Shown here piece after piece: positions 1 to 11,835 of a stretch of 64,000 nt of DNA (position 1 is the first letter of the stretch; every line of letters begins with the position of its first letter). Position numbers and translations under genes: made by a program. Below the pieces are notes generated by a model, which was not told where the DNA came from, did not search any database, and worked only from the letters and a program-made list of their open reading frames with translations. Source of the stretch: Megalobrama amblycephala (lineage: Eukaryota; Chordata; Actinopteri; Cypriniformes; Xenocyprididae); assembly GCF_018812025.1 (NCBI RefSeq), contig NC_063052.1, positions 28,792,068-28,856,067 on the forward strand. Reading direction: 5' to 3'.

Positions 1-129
1 TGGTTCAGGAGGAACTGTAAAAGGTGGTTGCTGCTGTTTGTGGTGCTCTGTGACTGTCTGTCTACAACTCTACATAGACTCATGGAGCACGCTGATGATG
101 TGTGATGTCTGCATGCAGGTATACTGTTA
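1..129. other. flank with no identifiable gene
   Basis: No open frame or repeat is recognisable here. The last two bases, TA at 128-129, are the left copy of the target duplication of the TIR element that follows. If efna3 exon 1 lies upstream of the window, this is intron 1 sequence. Confidence 0.4.
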
Positions 130-786
130 GCCCGGATAAGTTGAATTTACTTAAAAAATTTGAGGAAACTGGTTGCCCTAAAAAAATTAAGTAATGATTA
201 AGTAATGTGAACTTAAAAAGTTCATTTCACTTAAAATGTTTTGTAATATTAATTACTTTGTAGTTATTACACATAGTATATTTAAGTTCAATGTACTAAG
301 CAAGTTAATTTATAGCAACTTCTATTTTACTACAAAATTAAGAAAAAAAGCAAATAAAAAGGTACATTCATACAATTTTATGTTTTATTTTAATTCAATT
401 CCAAATACAACAACATTTCATGTCCTGAAAACATTTCCTTATAAAACGTGAAAAAAATACTTTTAACAAATCAGCTTATTGTTAAGCACATAAATAGTCT
501 ATCTCAGAATCACAACAAATTGCATCAAAACTATATGGTTTGTTCACACTCCTGAGTTCACAATAGTGGCAGTATTCCATTTTAGGTGCCAGCTCACATT
601 TTCCTAGGTTGAGCATTACCTGCTGAATAAAATATAAAGGATTTTTTCATACAGTTAGGGTAGTCCAGTTGCAGGGCATAAATCAGTCAGAAAAAAGGAC
701 ACAGAAGTCCTGAGGTTGGTCGGTTCATCCATCACCAAACATCCTTCCGAGACGATCTTCACTCATGATGGGTTTAGCTGAGCACT

Positions 787-1541
787 TTATAGATCAACAC
801 AGAGGATTCTCACTGAAGTTTGCCTGTATGAGTCCTTGTCAGCTGCAACCTAGTAGAGGAAGACAAAGATCGACAAACACACTATCATATAATAATGCAT
901 CAGATAATGGTATTGTCAAATACTCCATGCATCAATACATACCTGGTTTACTGTAGAAAGAGCTGGCCATTGAAGTACCATCAGGCTGATGTCAGGCTCG
1001 TCGTTGACAACTTTTCTGTGAGGAGCAAACATTAAAGTTAAAGTCTTGATTATGGCACCTGATTTTATGGTTTACATGTAATTGTGCACTGTGCAGTATG
1101 CAGATTAATAAAATAATCAGCCAAAGAACAGGTCTCAGTAAACCCACATGACACACAGCTGATATGGAGTTTTTGGTGAAGGCTGTATAAGTGTACATAT
1201 TGTGCATAACGTGTGATATAAATGTACATGTATATGTTCCAGATGTAAACAAGGAAATTGTTCTGTTCTTGTATAACTTAATTGTTTGAGCCTATAATGT
1301 TTAAATAGCTGAGCTTTCTTTTCACAGTTATAAGGGCAATACTTACACTTCTAATCCAAAGCATCTCTTCTTGACCTGCAACACAAAACAAGATAGTCTG
1401 TTGTTAAGAAAGCTATGAACCTAGATAAAACAGTATATCCATCTGTTTTTGTTTTCAACTCGTTAATTAACTTTAACTTAATCTTACAATCAATAGCCAT
1501 GTCGAAATAAAACACGGTCGTTAAATTATTGCACTCACCAT
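787..1541 (-). CDS. candidate small spliced ORF (55 aa) carried inside the TIR element
   Basis: Four minus-strand segments are bounded by good splice sites and share one open frame. Exon 1 ends at 1539 with an ATG (1541-1539) directly before a GTGAGT donor; exon 2 is 1375-1347 (acceptor TGCAG, donor GTAAGT); exon 3 is 1015-943 (acceptor CACAG, donor GTATGT); exon 4 starts at 849 and reaches TAA at 789-787. The phases agree (0, 2, 0). The predicted product starts M-VKKRCFGLEV, continues NDEPDISLMVLQWPAL in exon 3 and ends CVDL. The acidic DEPDISL stretch resembles, from memory, a segment repeated in many cyprinid predicted proteins linked to mobile elements; I cannot name a domain. An upstream ATG at 1554-1552 gives a different frame that stops in exon 3. 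It could be a truncated captured gene, a regulatory transcript of the element, or a pseudogene. Function unknown. Confidence 0.4.
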
Positions 1542-1555
1542 TTTCGCGCTTCATC

Positions 1556-1760
1556 CTCTCTCCTCTGCTGGAAGCGCGGGCGCGGGCGCGGCCGCAGTGT
1601 TCGCCGACAGCCAGAGGTTCAAACTAAGTTTACACGCCCAACAACAGCTTCTCGTGTGAAAAAGAAACAAACGACGAAATAACGCGCGTCGAACTCGCCG
1701 ATCAGGGGTTCATGCACGGTGATCCACCGCACGCGAGAGAGAACACTAGCTAACCGGAGA
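1556..1760 (-). promoter_or_regulatory. CpG-rich putative promoter of the element's internal gene
   Basis: GCGGGC repeats and a GCGGCCGC octamer (about 1574-1606), followed by a second CpG cluster (1681-1735), stand out sharply from the AT-rich surroundings. They lie just upstream, on the minus strand, of the candidate first exon. Further upstream, 1934-1942 reads AAAATGGCG, a match to the YY1 core. No TATA box is evident. This fits a CpG-type promoter, but only by position and composition. Confidence 0.35.
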
Positions 1761-2221
1761 AAACAGTTCCGTCGTTTAAACTTTAACAAACGATTTTCAC
1801 TGCTCACAAACAGTCTCTCAGGGGGGAAACGATAAAAAAGGCAAATGTTTGGAAAAAAAATGTCTGTAGAACTTGCCAAAACAAATGTTCCAACTTCTCA
1901 TCAACAGCTCCTTGAATTCACACACACCACGACAAAATGGCGTCATTACCTGCCGTAAACCAATGTGTAAGAGGCGTGGTCAGGAGAAAAACGTAATAAT
2001 TTAAGTGCATTTAACTTAAATTTATTAACACATTCAAATTACATCCACAATTTAGTAGAATATACTTATATTTTATAAGTAATGCAATCAAACTTAAATA
2101 TTTTAAGTATATTGTAATTATATAGTTTAAGTAAATATAAAATCCGGGCTAAGAGTGTATGCAAATACATGGCTACAATAATCAATGCTTCAAAAACATA
2201 TTGTAAATTGTAAATTATATT

Positions 2222-2695
2222 ACCCCGGTGCTGATATCTTTGCATTGGCTCCCAATTCGTTACAGAATTGATTTTAAAGTTTTGTTGCTGGTTTTTAAAG
2301 CTCTGAACGGTCTAGCTCCGGTATATATTACTGATTTACTATCTGTTCATAATCCTGGAAGGTCTCTTAGGTCTTCCAACCAGTGACAGTTAAACATTCC
2401 TCGGGCTAGACTGAAATCAAGAGGAGAACGAGCCTTTGCTGTTGCTGCACCAAAACTCTGGAATAGTTTACCTGTTTTTATTAAAACTGCCTCTACACTA
2501 CATGAGTTTAAAACAAAACTCAAAACCCATCGTTTTTCGCTGGCTTTTAATTGTCGTTGATGTGTGCTGTGTCTGGTTTGTTTTGTGCTGTAATTTATGG
2601 TGTACATGGTGTTAGTTTGATATACTGTACAGCACCCTGGTAAACAATTGTTGTTTTATTGGTGCTATATAAATAAAGCTGAGTTGAGTTGAGTT
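2222..2695 (+). mobile_element. L2-like (CR1-group) LINE, 3' fragment with decayed RT C-terminus
   Basis: The plus strand encodes the C-terminal tail typical of fish L2-type reverse-transcriptase proteins: LHWLPI-like, DFKVLLLVFKALNGLAPVY, then RGERAFAVAAPKLWNSLP and LHEFKTKLKTHRF. A stop in the SSNQ region and other lesions break the frame. It ends with the characteristic tail GTGCTATATAAATAAAG followed by GAGTT repeats. The 5' part of the LINE is absent, as expected for a target-primed, truncated insertion. Confidence 0.85.
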
Positions 2696-4084
2696 AAATT
2701 GATATCAGTGACGCTCTTCACTGAGCGCATACACAGATACACACAAGAGCGTTTGAAAGGACTGGTCCACTGATAGACGTCTGCTTTCAAATGCTCCCGC
2801 TTTCAAAACGCTTTCAAACGCTCCTATGTGTTGATTATTGTAGCCAATCACAGACGCATCCATTGAACACAATGGCCATTCAGAGGTATTTACGAATCCA
2901 CTCAAAGCGTCACATTTTTAAAATTTCAGTACCGACTTGGTATCGAAGGTATCGACCTTTAAACACGATGACCTTTTGTGACAGTGCCCCAATAACTCAA
3001 TGTCAGTCACCTCAGGTTTTCCTTATTAGACCGTTTTATTTCATTTGCCCAAATTGATGTCAGATTGAAAAAAAAAGATTTAAACCATTATTTTGTTACT
3101 CCAACTGGCTAGATATTACTTTTTTGCCAAAGTCAATTTCCATTCATATGTGGGGCTCATCAAGTGTGACTTTTGTCACTTTGAAATATGAAGTGTCATA
3201 AGGCTGATCTTGACCAATTAAGTCTGTAAGCAGGAAAGCAGCGTGGCACGGGAAAGAAATTACATGCTGTCAAGCTCGCAACATTTAGTGTTACATTTCA
3301 CTGCGTTTTAGTTTTAATGTTTCAATTTACAAGCTCAGAACTCTTCCTCCCTCACATACATGCATTAAAATGGATGGATGTTATCTAACGGAAGACACGT
3401 AACCTCAAACAGGGGGTGACTCTGCATGCATCAGTGCCCAGACAGTCTCCTTTAGACTTCATTTACCCTCCTGCATACAGGAGTAGAGCTGGTTTCTTTG
3501 CAACTCGCTCCTTCCATCTCCTTTCTTTCTCTCTCCCTGTAATACTAATCACTCCATACACCAGCGGTGGAGATCTCACCGTGCTGGTAGGATCTCTCAG
3601 ACTCTCATCTTGTTGAAGGTCATGGCCATTACATGGCACACACGTTCATTATTAACATTCTCCTTCTCGCTCTCAGTCTTCGTCTTTTTGTATTTTTTTC
3701 TGTTTCTTGCCTCACACTTCTGCACAGTCTTTGTGTCCTTTTTTGTCCCTGCTAGCTTGAAACCACCCTCACCTTTTCTCTTTTTGCCATGCCACCAAGT
3801 CTGTCAGACCATCGACGTACCGATACAGCTTTTATATGAGCAAAGTGATCGTCGTTCACCCTTAAAACCGGCCCTCACAGGCTTTTGGTTTATATTGACT
3901 CATGGTTGAAAGCAGTGATGTCTAACTGAGTGAATGAGTTCTCAGCTCTTAAATTTTTAGTCCGATCGATTTCATCTGTATGACCAAGCTACTTTGTGAA
4001 TCAGTTCCAAACATCATTGAGCACTGGCCCATTGACAGCAGCATTGCCACCCCTCATGTGACATTTTCCCAGGTTTCATACACT
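2696..4084. other. gene-free stretch
   Basis: No exon or complete mobile element is visible. Repeated CTTTCAAACGCT-like words at 2740-2825 may be an old repeat. Pyrimidine-rich sequence at 3520-3790 produces chance open frames with no protein-like composition. Confidence 0.5.
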
Positions 4085-4552
4085 ACCGATAAAAAGTTTG
4101 GTGTCTGTAAGATTTTTTTTTTTATTTAAGAAATTACTTTTATTCAGCTAAGATGCATTAAACTGATCAAAAGTGACCATAAAGACTTACATTATTATAA
4201 AAGATTTTCATTTCAAATAAATGATGTTCTTTTGAACTTTTTATTCATTAAAGAATCAGGGCATGATCTTTTATTTAAAAAATCTGTATCATGGTTTCCA
4301 CAAAAATAAGATTCTTGAATAAATAATAAATGATACTTGAGCAGCAAATTAGCATATTAGAAAGAGTTCTGAAGGATCATGTGACACTGAAGACTGGAGT
4401 AATGATACTGGAAATTCAGCTTTGTCATCACAGCAATAAATAACATTTTAAAATATATTCAAATTGAAAACAGTTATTTTAAATTAATATTTCACAATAT
4501 TACTTTATATTACAATAAAGTCTTTGTGAGCATGAGATTTCTCTCAAAAACA
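4085..4552 (+). repeat. abundant cyprinid interspersed repeat (AAAGTTTG end), copy 1
   Basis: Starts AAAAAGTTTGGTGTC and contains landmarks such as AAGATGCATTAAACTGATC, GGATCATGTGACACTGAAG and CTTTGTGAGCATGAGA. The same landmarks recur, in either orientation, at 11836, 15165, 42640 and 45430, so it is a repeat family within this window. Class not determined. Confidence 0.75.
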
Positions 4553-4556
4553 TTAA

Positions 4557-5812
4557 AGGGGACTTATTATGGACCTTTTTTACAAGATGTAATATAAGTC
4601 TCAGGTGTCCCTACAATATGTCTGTGAAGTTTCAGCTCAAAATACCCCATTTTTTATTATACCATGTTTTGGTGTGTGTACCTTTAAATGCAAATGAGCT
4701 TGTGCTCCCCGACCCCAAGCTTGCGATGTACTGAGGCATAAACAATACAGGAGAAGCTCACACAACAAATATAACTCTCAAAATGAATCATTACAAGCTG
4801 TTTGTGATGCAGCATATCAGATCATGTAGGTATGGCATGTATTTTGTGGATGTTTGCTAAAGTTCTATTCACAATGCGTTTGACAGCATGCTGCATGGCT
4901 AATGTGGCTAAAGCTACACACTGTTGGAGAGATTCAATAAGAATGAAGACGCGTTTATGTATTATACAGACTGCAAACATTTTCGGGTTAAAAATGAAAA
5001 TAACGACATGGCTCTGGTCTTCGTGGATACAGTAAGAAACAATGGTAACTTTAGCCACATTTAACAGTACATTAGCAACGTGCTAACGAAACACATTCAG
5101 AAAGACAATTTGCAAAAATCATGAAATATACATGAAATTGGTTCATGAACAATTGGTATTGATCCATCTTTGAGAATCAACTTCTGTGCAAATCCTGTTT
5201 TACTGATCCTCATGTGCAAAGCAAAGCAGTCTGGTGTAAAATGACTTGCACATACTGGTATATGAATTTATTTGGACACATTCCCTTCATAAATAAAATT
5301 ACACCACTGTGTCCTTCGTGGCTCAGATGCCAGGAGTTTATGGAGACTCATATGTTTGCTATTATAGCTGTTAACAGATCAGTGATAATGTTTACATAGC
5401 TGAGACATATCACAAGCTCAGGGATGGTCGTTCTTGAGTGCTACTGTCCTGCAGTTTTGCTCCGACCCAACTCACCTACCTTCATGTAGCTTTAGTAATT
5501 CTGAAGACATTCATGTGTGTTTGATCAGGGTTGTAGCTAAACTGTGCAGGAAACCTGCACTCCAGGACGACTGGTACACCGTTGTCCCTTGCGGAAAAAA
5601 AATGGCGGCACCATGGGTGGAAACATACAGATTAAGGGGCGGTAATATTATAATAAGATCCCCTTCCTACGTCACAAGGGGAGTTCAATCTGAAACAAAA
5701 AATAAAGTTTCTGGGTTGTCCTTTTTCACAGTTTCTGGGTTAATATATGCACCGGGGACCTGATTATAGGCCTTAAACATGGAAAAAGTCAGATTTTCAT
5801 GATATGTCCCCT
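4557..5812 (+). mobile_element. TTAA-flanked TIR element (AGGGGAC ends)
   Basis: TTAA (4553-4556) precedes AGGGGACTTATTATGG, and the right end ATATGTCCCCT is followed by TTAA (5813-5816). The ends are inverted repeats. The subterminal sequence AAGATGTAATATAAGTCTC and GTGTCTGTGAAGTTTCAGC is shared with the elements at 8054 and 20442, showing common ancestry. A TTAA duplication is the hallmark of piggyBac and Kolobok elements. No transposase frame remains. Confidence 0.8.
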
Positions 5813-5816
5813 TTAA

Positions 5817-7596
5817 AATAAAACTTTACAACCCTAAACTTTAATAAAATACAATACAAATTTACATTTTACAAAAAATACATTTTTACATTTATTATTT
5901 GTCATTATTGAATTTATTATCCGGTTTCATTCTATCCTGTAAATGCTGTTTACAAAGAGCATTTGTAGTAATATCTGCAATGTATAGTAAATATAATATA
6001 TTAATATGATACAGCCATAAAGATACGAGACAGCTGTAAGTCATAAGTAATATATTATACAGACATACTTATAAAATGTTTTCAGTGATGCAATGTTAAT
6101 CATAATATTATGTACGTATGTTTAACTTCTTATTCTAATATAATATTATATTGTTATATATTCTTATTCTAATAATTTAACATTTTTTGCTTTTTTTGGT
6201 TTGGACATGTAAAGCTTTTGGATGAACCTTTTCTGAAATCCCTTTCCTGTTCCTGCACCTCTGCTGTGTCTTCATGTATAAATAGGACCATTATCTTTCA
6301 CTTTCCTTCTTTTCCCTTCATCCAGTTTTCTTTACCTTTCCTTTCGTCTTGTCCATATCTGGATACACACTGCTCTTTTTTACCTCTGACTCCCTCATTT
6401 CCATCCATCCCTGGGCTTATCCCTGAATCCCTTCATCTTCCCCCTTCTGTCTTTTCCCAGTTGCTGTTTTCCTGTGTTCCTGTATCTCTCCCGTCCTCTG
6501 CTTGTCACTCTCTCTCACCCTGTCCCTTCGCTGTGTCCCGTATTCCCCGGTGTAATGAGATGGCTGTGTTGGGCCGGGTCAGAGCCTCTCTCTCTATCTC
6601 TCTCTTTGAGAAACAGTATAGCAGAGTTAGGAAAGGGAGATTAGGCACATCAAACCATAGTAGCCTCAGTACACACTGGGCAGTCTGGGTATTTTTAGAT
6701 GACTATTTCCCATTCTGCAGGTCCCACAGATTGAGCATCAACTGCAGGCACACACACATAAAGTGAGGGAGCGGGAAAGGTTAACCTGCATGCCAACTCA
6801 CAGAAATATACAAACACTCAGGGAAGAAAAAAACACAACTTCCTTTGGCTGCCACAAACACCTGTATATATATCAGTGTAGCCTGAGGCAAACACAACAC
6901 CACTTGCTGAAGGATTCTTTCTTTAGCTATGGTCTCATTAGCTCACTTCCAAAACCTAGTGAGCTATCTTGCTGTCTACTACATACCCTGATTGAATCTG
7001 ACTTTTCCCTCTCATTTTATGTACTGTTTTTGAGGAAATAATTGGATATTAACATTGTAAAATGTTTTAAATGGAGCCAGTTGTACCTCACTCTTATTGG
7101 TACATGAAAGCATAACATAATTACACAAAATATTCCATTCTGTAAACAATGGCTGTTCCATTTCTGCTGAGTACTGTGTTCTTAGATTCCATAAGGGCCT
7201 GTTCATACATAAGTGACTGAATTGGAACGCTCTACATAGGCAGCAAGTCAGCACACCACACAAATAGCGCTCCTCATCTGAAGCTTCACTGATCCTAATT
7301 GTCTGATGTTAGTTAAATGCTGCTATGCAGTAGCTGTAGCTAACAACTTGATTCTCTAATAAGCATAAAAATACATGGCACACAGACATATGGACTCATA
7401 TAGTCTATTTTTGATTAAACTGAGCTTTGTTTTTTATATTTAATGAAATTTAGCATTATTTAATGAATGATTTTTTCCATTAAACTCATTGCAGTGCATT
7501 CTATATGTGTTTTATATGACAGTAGAATAGAGTAGCAACAGAAAGTGAGGGTAACTGGATCAGGATATTAACTGAACCTGAACACAAAACTGACAG
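5817..7596. other. gene-free stretch
   Basis: AT-rich sequence, then a pyrimidine-rich tract at 6290-6540 that makes a 182-codon chance frame rich in Ser, Pro, Leu and Phe. No splice-bounded exon or known repeat was identified. Confidence 0.45.
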
Positions 7597-7690
7597 TTCG
7601 GGATGTACTTCAGTTTTGAAGCCTCGGTTCGGTTCGGTACAGCAGAAAACTAAGCAAAAAAAAATAAAAATTTTTTTTAATAAACAGTAA
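7597..7690 (+). repeat. hAT-like terminal fragment
   Basis: CGGGATGTACTTCAGTTTTG followed by CGGTTCGGTTCGGTAC resembles the ends of fish hAT elements, but I could not find the matching inverted end. A related GTTCGGTACG word occurs at 9471, so 7597-9500 may be one decayed element containing the 8054-8902 insertion. Confidence 0.4.
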
Positions 7691-8053
7691 TTTACTGAAC
7701 AAATTGTGTCTCTTGTCTTTTAATGAATTCAATTATAATTAAAAGTTTCTTGAGAATAAAATTATCTCTGCTAATGCTGTAAACTATATAGGGAGCCCTT
7801 ACTTGAACATTATTGTAATATTAAAAGTTCAGAGGCCTAAGTATTAGCCTACATTCATTTGCTATTTATTTTTAGATATAATAATCAACACTCAAATAAC
7901 AAATTGTATGAAAACTTGTAAACTGCACATAAGACATGCATTAACTTTTTTTTGCATTAACTTCTAAATCTAATTATAAAATTATGTTTTTACTCCAGTT
8001 AGTGTTGAATATAATCATTTTCAGTGGGTCATTTTCATAATAGATTTATTTAA

Positions 8054-8902
8054 AGGTGCCGTAGAACGTCTTTTTAAAAGATGTAATATAAGTCTAAGGT
8101 GTCCCCTGAATGTGTCTGTGAAGTTTCAGCTCAAAATACCCCATAGATTTTTTTTTTTATTAATTTTTTTAACTGCCTATTTTGGGGCATCATATGAGCC
8201 GATTTAGGCTGCGGCCCCTTTAAATGCTCACGCTCCCCGCCCACGGAGCTCGTGCTTGCCTTTAACAGCATAAACAAAGTTCACACAGCTAATATAACCC
8301 TCAAAATGGATCTTTACAAAGTGTTCGTCATGCATGCTGCATGCATACATCGGATTATGTGAGTATAGTATTTATTTGGAAGTTTACATTTGATTCTGAA
8401 TGAGTTTGAGGCTGTGCTCCGTAGCTAACGGCTAATGCTATACTGTTGGAGAGATTTATAAAGAATGAAGTTGTGTTTATGAATTATACAGACTGCAAGT
8501 GTTTAATAATGAAAATAACGACGACAATTGTCTCCGTGAATACAGTAAGAAACTATGGTAACTTTAACCACATTTAACAGTACATTAGCAACATGCTAAC
8601 GAAACATTTAGAAAGACAATTTACAAATATCACTAAAAATATCATGATATCATGTCAGTTATTATTGATCCATCTGCCATTTTTCGCTGTTGTCCTTCCT
8701 TGCTTACCTAGTCTGATGATTCAGCTGTGCACATCCAGACGTCCTGCCCTTGCCTAATGCTTGAACATGAGCTGGCATATGCAAATATTGGGGGCGTACA
8801 CCCCGACTGGAGTTTGAGACTCACTGTATGTCATTTCCATGTACTGAACTCTTGTTATTTAACTATGCCAAGATAAATTCAATTTTTAATTCTAGGGCAC
8901 CT
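8054..8902 (+). mobile_element. TTAA-flanked TIR element (AGGTGCC ends), copy A
   Basis: Flanked by TTAA at 8050-8053 and 8903-8906. Ends are AGGTGCCGTAGAACG and TTCTAGGGCACCT (inverted). It shares its interior with 20442-21257 in the opposite orientation, including GGGGTATTTTGAGC-type, CTCCCCGCCC and ACATTTAACAGTACATTAGC segments. Non-autonomous. Confidence 0.85.
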
Positions 8903-8906
8903 TTAA

Positions 8907-10088
8907 AATAATCAAGACATCGCTAACAAGTCAAGTAAAATATAATGAATATATAGGCTAATATTGTGCATATATTTAGCGAAAGAGTTCATTTCCCTGG
9001 CGAAATAACAAGCTGTGGACTCGTCTGAGGTAAATGCTACATGACACAGTGTTGACAAGCTGTTTGATTGACGTCTTTCTGCCATTGAAACACTGATTGA
9101 GCGATTACACGAGATGATGTACTCTTCAGTAAGTTGTACTGTATCTTTCAACATACCTTCAGATGTTCATTCATGTTTATTCTGTAACTAGTATTAAAAA
9201 AGAAGAGATGATCGCGTTCACTCAGGCTCCACGCTGCTGCTTGAAATGAGGTGCCTGTACAGTGATCTGTCACGCCACATTAAAAAGCGTGAAAACTGTG
9301 TTTTTTTGTTCAAATTTCAAGATAAAATGGACAGAATTTGGAAGATGACAGAATTTGTTTGTTATTGAAAGTAACAAAATCCGGAGTGAATATTAATGCG
9401 AATATTAGTTGTTAGGCTACACCACTGTGTTTGTCATGTAGATCCAATGGGCCAGAGGGGGGCGGGGCGCGTTCGGTACGCCATGAGAGTATCGTGTTAC
9501 GTACCATGGGTAGTATATCGCGTTTTTTCAGTTAGGTTTGAATATCATTACACCTCTATTCATCTTGCATATGCAGTTAATATGCAGATAGGACATTTTT
9601 GTTCATGTATGATAATAACAGTACTTTGTTTAGATCAGCGCTTAACTTCAAAACCAGATGAGTACCATTGTCGTAGTGCCATTTAAAAGCATTAGGAACA
9701 GCCTTTATGTCAGGAGCACTATGATGCTGTCTAAGTAGGCAGCTTATTAGATTTTAGAACAAGACTATCATATGACAGGTGGGACTGTCTGTAAGTAGAG
9801 TAATTAACACTGATTAGATGAGCTAACGATGCTTTCACACATTGTGTGAGTGTGTGTGTTTTTGTAGCACATGTGAGGATTATCAGTTGTTCTTTTGTGT
9901 GAAAGTGAAAAGGGTGTAAGAAACAGCTGTTGCAGAGAAAACAAAGAAACACAGAGGAAGTAAGTTTGTGTGTTTTTGTTTTGTGAAATGTATCTGAATA
10001 TCCGTAACGATCTTCCAATAATTTATTTGTGCGTTTATAGTTTATGCTGTAGCATTAAGTATTTACAGTCCTAATGTACCTGCATTTC
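8907..10088. other. gene-free stretch
   Basis: The 9450-9530 part is relatively GC-rich (GGGGCGGGGCGCGTTCGG) and may be hAT-derived. No exon recognised. Confidence 0.4.
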
Positions 10089-10334
10089 TTAAAGGAATAC
10101 TTCATCCAAAAATGAATATTCTCTCATCATTTACTTACCTTCATGTCATTTCAAACCAGTAAGACTTTATTTCTTAGAACACACAATTTTATATGCAATG
10201 TTTTTGTTCCCTATCTGCTGCCTTTGATTTTTAACAAAAGTCACACAGGTTTTGAATGTCGTAAGTGTAAAATATGGGTAAATGCTAAATAAATGATGAC
10301 AGAATGTTCAGTTTTGGGTGAAGTATCCTATTAA
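10089..10334. repeat. short palindromic TIR element (TTCATCCAAAAATGAA family)
   Basis: Begins TTAAAGGAATACTTCATCC and ends GGGTGAAGTATCCTATTAA, inverted ends flanked by TTAA. It is a short, diverged relative of the GTTAGTTCACCC palindrome family found elsewhere in this window. Confidence 0.7.
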
Positions 10335-11835
10335 ATTCAGCAAAAGATGATGTTAGATTTACACAAACACAAAAAGCAACATCCCGACAGTGAAGCTGAG
10401 CAGACAGATGAAGGGTTTTTTTTATGAGTGCACCAAGCCCAGCACATCTCTAACTGAACATCCCACAAGCACCTTGATTTATGTCTTCCTGTCCGATACA
10501 GTGCTTTAAAAGAACACAAAGCAAACAGATTACATGTGTTTCTGTGTGGAGTGTCACCCGTTCAGGGTTGTGATTATAACGCTATGGCTCACGGTTCTTC
10601 ACTCAAACAGGCAGGAACCGCTCATGTGCTTCTCGAGGGTCTCTAACAAGGCTTTTGCTACTGGTGTTACATGCTGATTAGCCCTTGAGCAGAAACTGAA
10701 CTCGAATTGCTGTGGGGTTTCTATTGGCTCCTGAGCTAATAACCTATTTGCAGGGTTCTAGAGTGTGTGTGTATATATAAATGTCTTTACACACAGGTGT
10801 ACGCATGCTTTTTCAAACTGTAATTGTCATCAAAATATAGCCCAAATGGCCAGCGTGTGTCGAGGCTGCTGTTTGATGTGAAAGTATATGCTCAGGGGGC
10901 GGCAGTCATTTGCCACGAGCAAACAAACATATTGCGCATTGCAGCAGCAGCTCGTATATAACGGCCCATGCGAGCTGCACAGTTTACTTTCGGTAGTCAC
11001 TGAATTTATGGTCCATTTATGGTTTAGTAGCTTGATTCATTGCGAAATCCTAGCGTTAATGCTCCTGGCAAGTAACGCTCCGGCCTCTGAGATTCCCCTT
11101 AGGGTGTGGGCGGATGACAGCACGCCAGACAAGGATTCACTATCAACTCCCACTCACACACACATTGACACTGGAAAGCAGTATGTAACATTAATCATCC
11201 CAAATGTGATTCGAAGGGATGCCGCTAGTTTTCTGTTTGCTTTTGTTTCTTCTGTTCTGTTCTTGCAGAAATGATTCTTGCGTGTCCAATGCAAATTCTT
11301 GCATCAGTATTTGATTCCAAATTCTTGCCACTTTCTATTGGCCAAAGAAAGAAAAGAGTAGAAAGGTAACTATAGAAGGCAATTTCCACATCCAGAGTAA
11401 ATGGAGAGAAGTAATTTTTAGATAAAGTTTAAAATATGAAATAAAGTCACATTGTGTGAGATATAAACATATAGTCACAATTTAAGTTATTGCACTGTAA
11501 GAAAAGTTATGAGATTCAACTTGATTTTTTAAAGTCAGTTTAATATATTTAATTTGAAATTATTTGTTCATCCAGTTTGATTTAACTTAAATATTTAAGG
11601 CAGCAACTGAATGTAAGTTTTTAAATTGAAATAGTTGGAAATACAGTGTGGTTGTAAAGTGTGTAAAGTTGTGAGAAAGTCACAATTATGACAGTTGCAA
11701 TTTTGATGTCTCAAAGATGTCTCAATTTTGAGATATGCAGTCATACTGTTTAGACACAAAGTCGAAATTTAGAGTTTAAATTGCAGTTAAAAGGAATAGT
11801 TGCAATTGTGAGGTATAACATCTCAGTTCTTCTGT
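10335..11835. other. gene-free stretch
   Basis: A 128-codon frame (10888-11274) has no signature and no bounding splice sites that I trust. From about 11440 the sequence carries decayed GTGAGATATAAAC / AGTCACAATT words related to the array at 29519-32110. Confidence 0.4.

Larger units (their letters stand above)
130..2149 (-). mobile_element. 2.0-kb TIR DNA transposon with TA target duplication and internal spliced cargo
   Basis: The two ends are inverted: the left end begins GCCCGGAT and the reverse complement of the right end also begins GCCCGGAT; both continue within 30 bases to TTTACTTAAA. TA flanks each side (128-129 and 2150-2151). The sub-terminal 200-300 bases on both sides are AT-rich with many short CTTAAAT/AACTTAAA motifs, and the middle is CpG-rich. 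No transposase is visible, so the element is non-autonomous. A TA duplication fits Tc1/mariner or CACTA-type integration; the superfamily is not settled. Strand is given for the internal gene, which reads on the minus strand. Confidence 0.8.

Noticed and set aside
3610..3909. 99-codon frame with a hydrophobic start, possible signal-peptide exon of efna3
   Set aside because: Composition is from a pyrimidine-rich tract. It lacks the expected VYWNS-like motif and a phase-2 donor to join exon 2.
6218..6766. 182-codon frame
   Set aside because: Ser/Pro/Leu/Phe-rich product of a CT-rich tract; no domain, splice sites or repeat structure.
10888..11274. 128-codon frame on the + strand
   Set aside because: No recognisable motif and stop-bounded by chance; no splice signals in matching phase.
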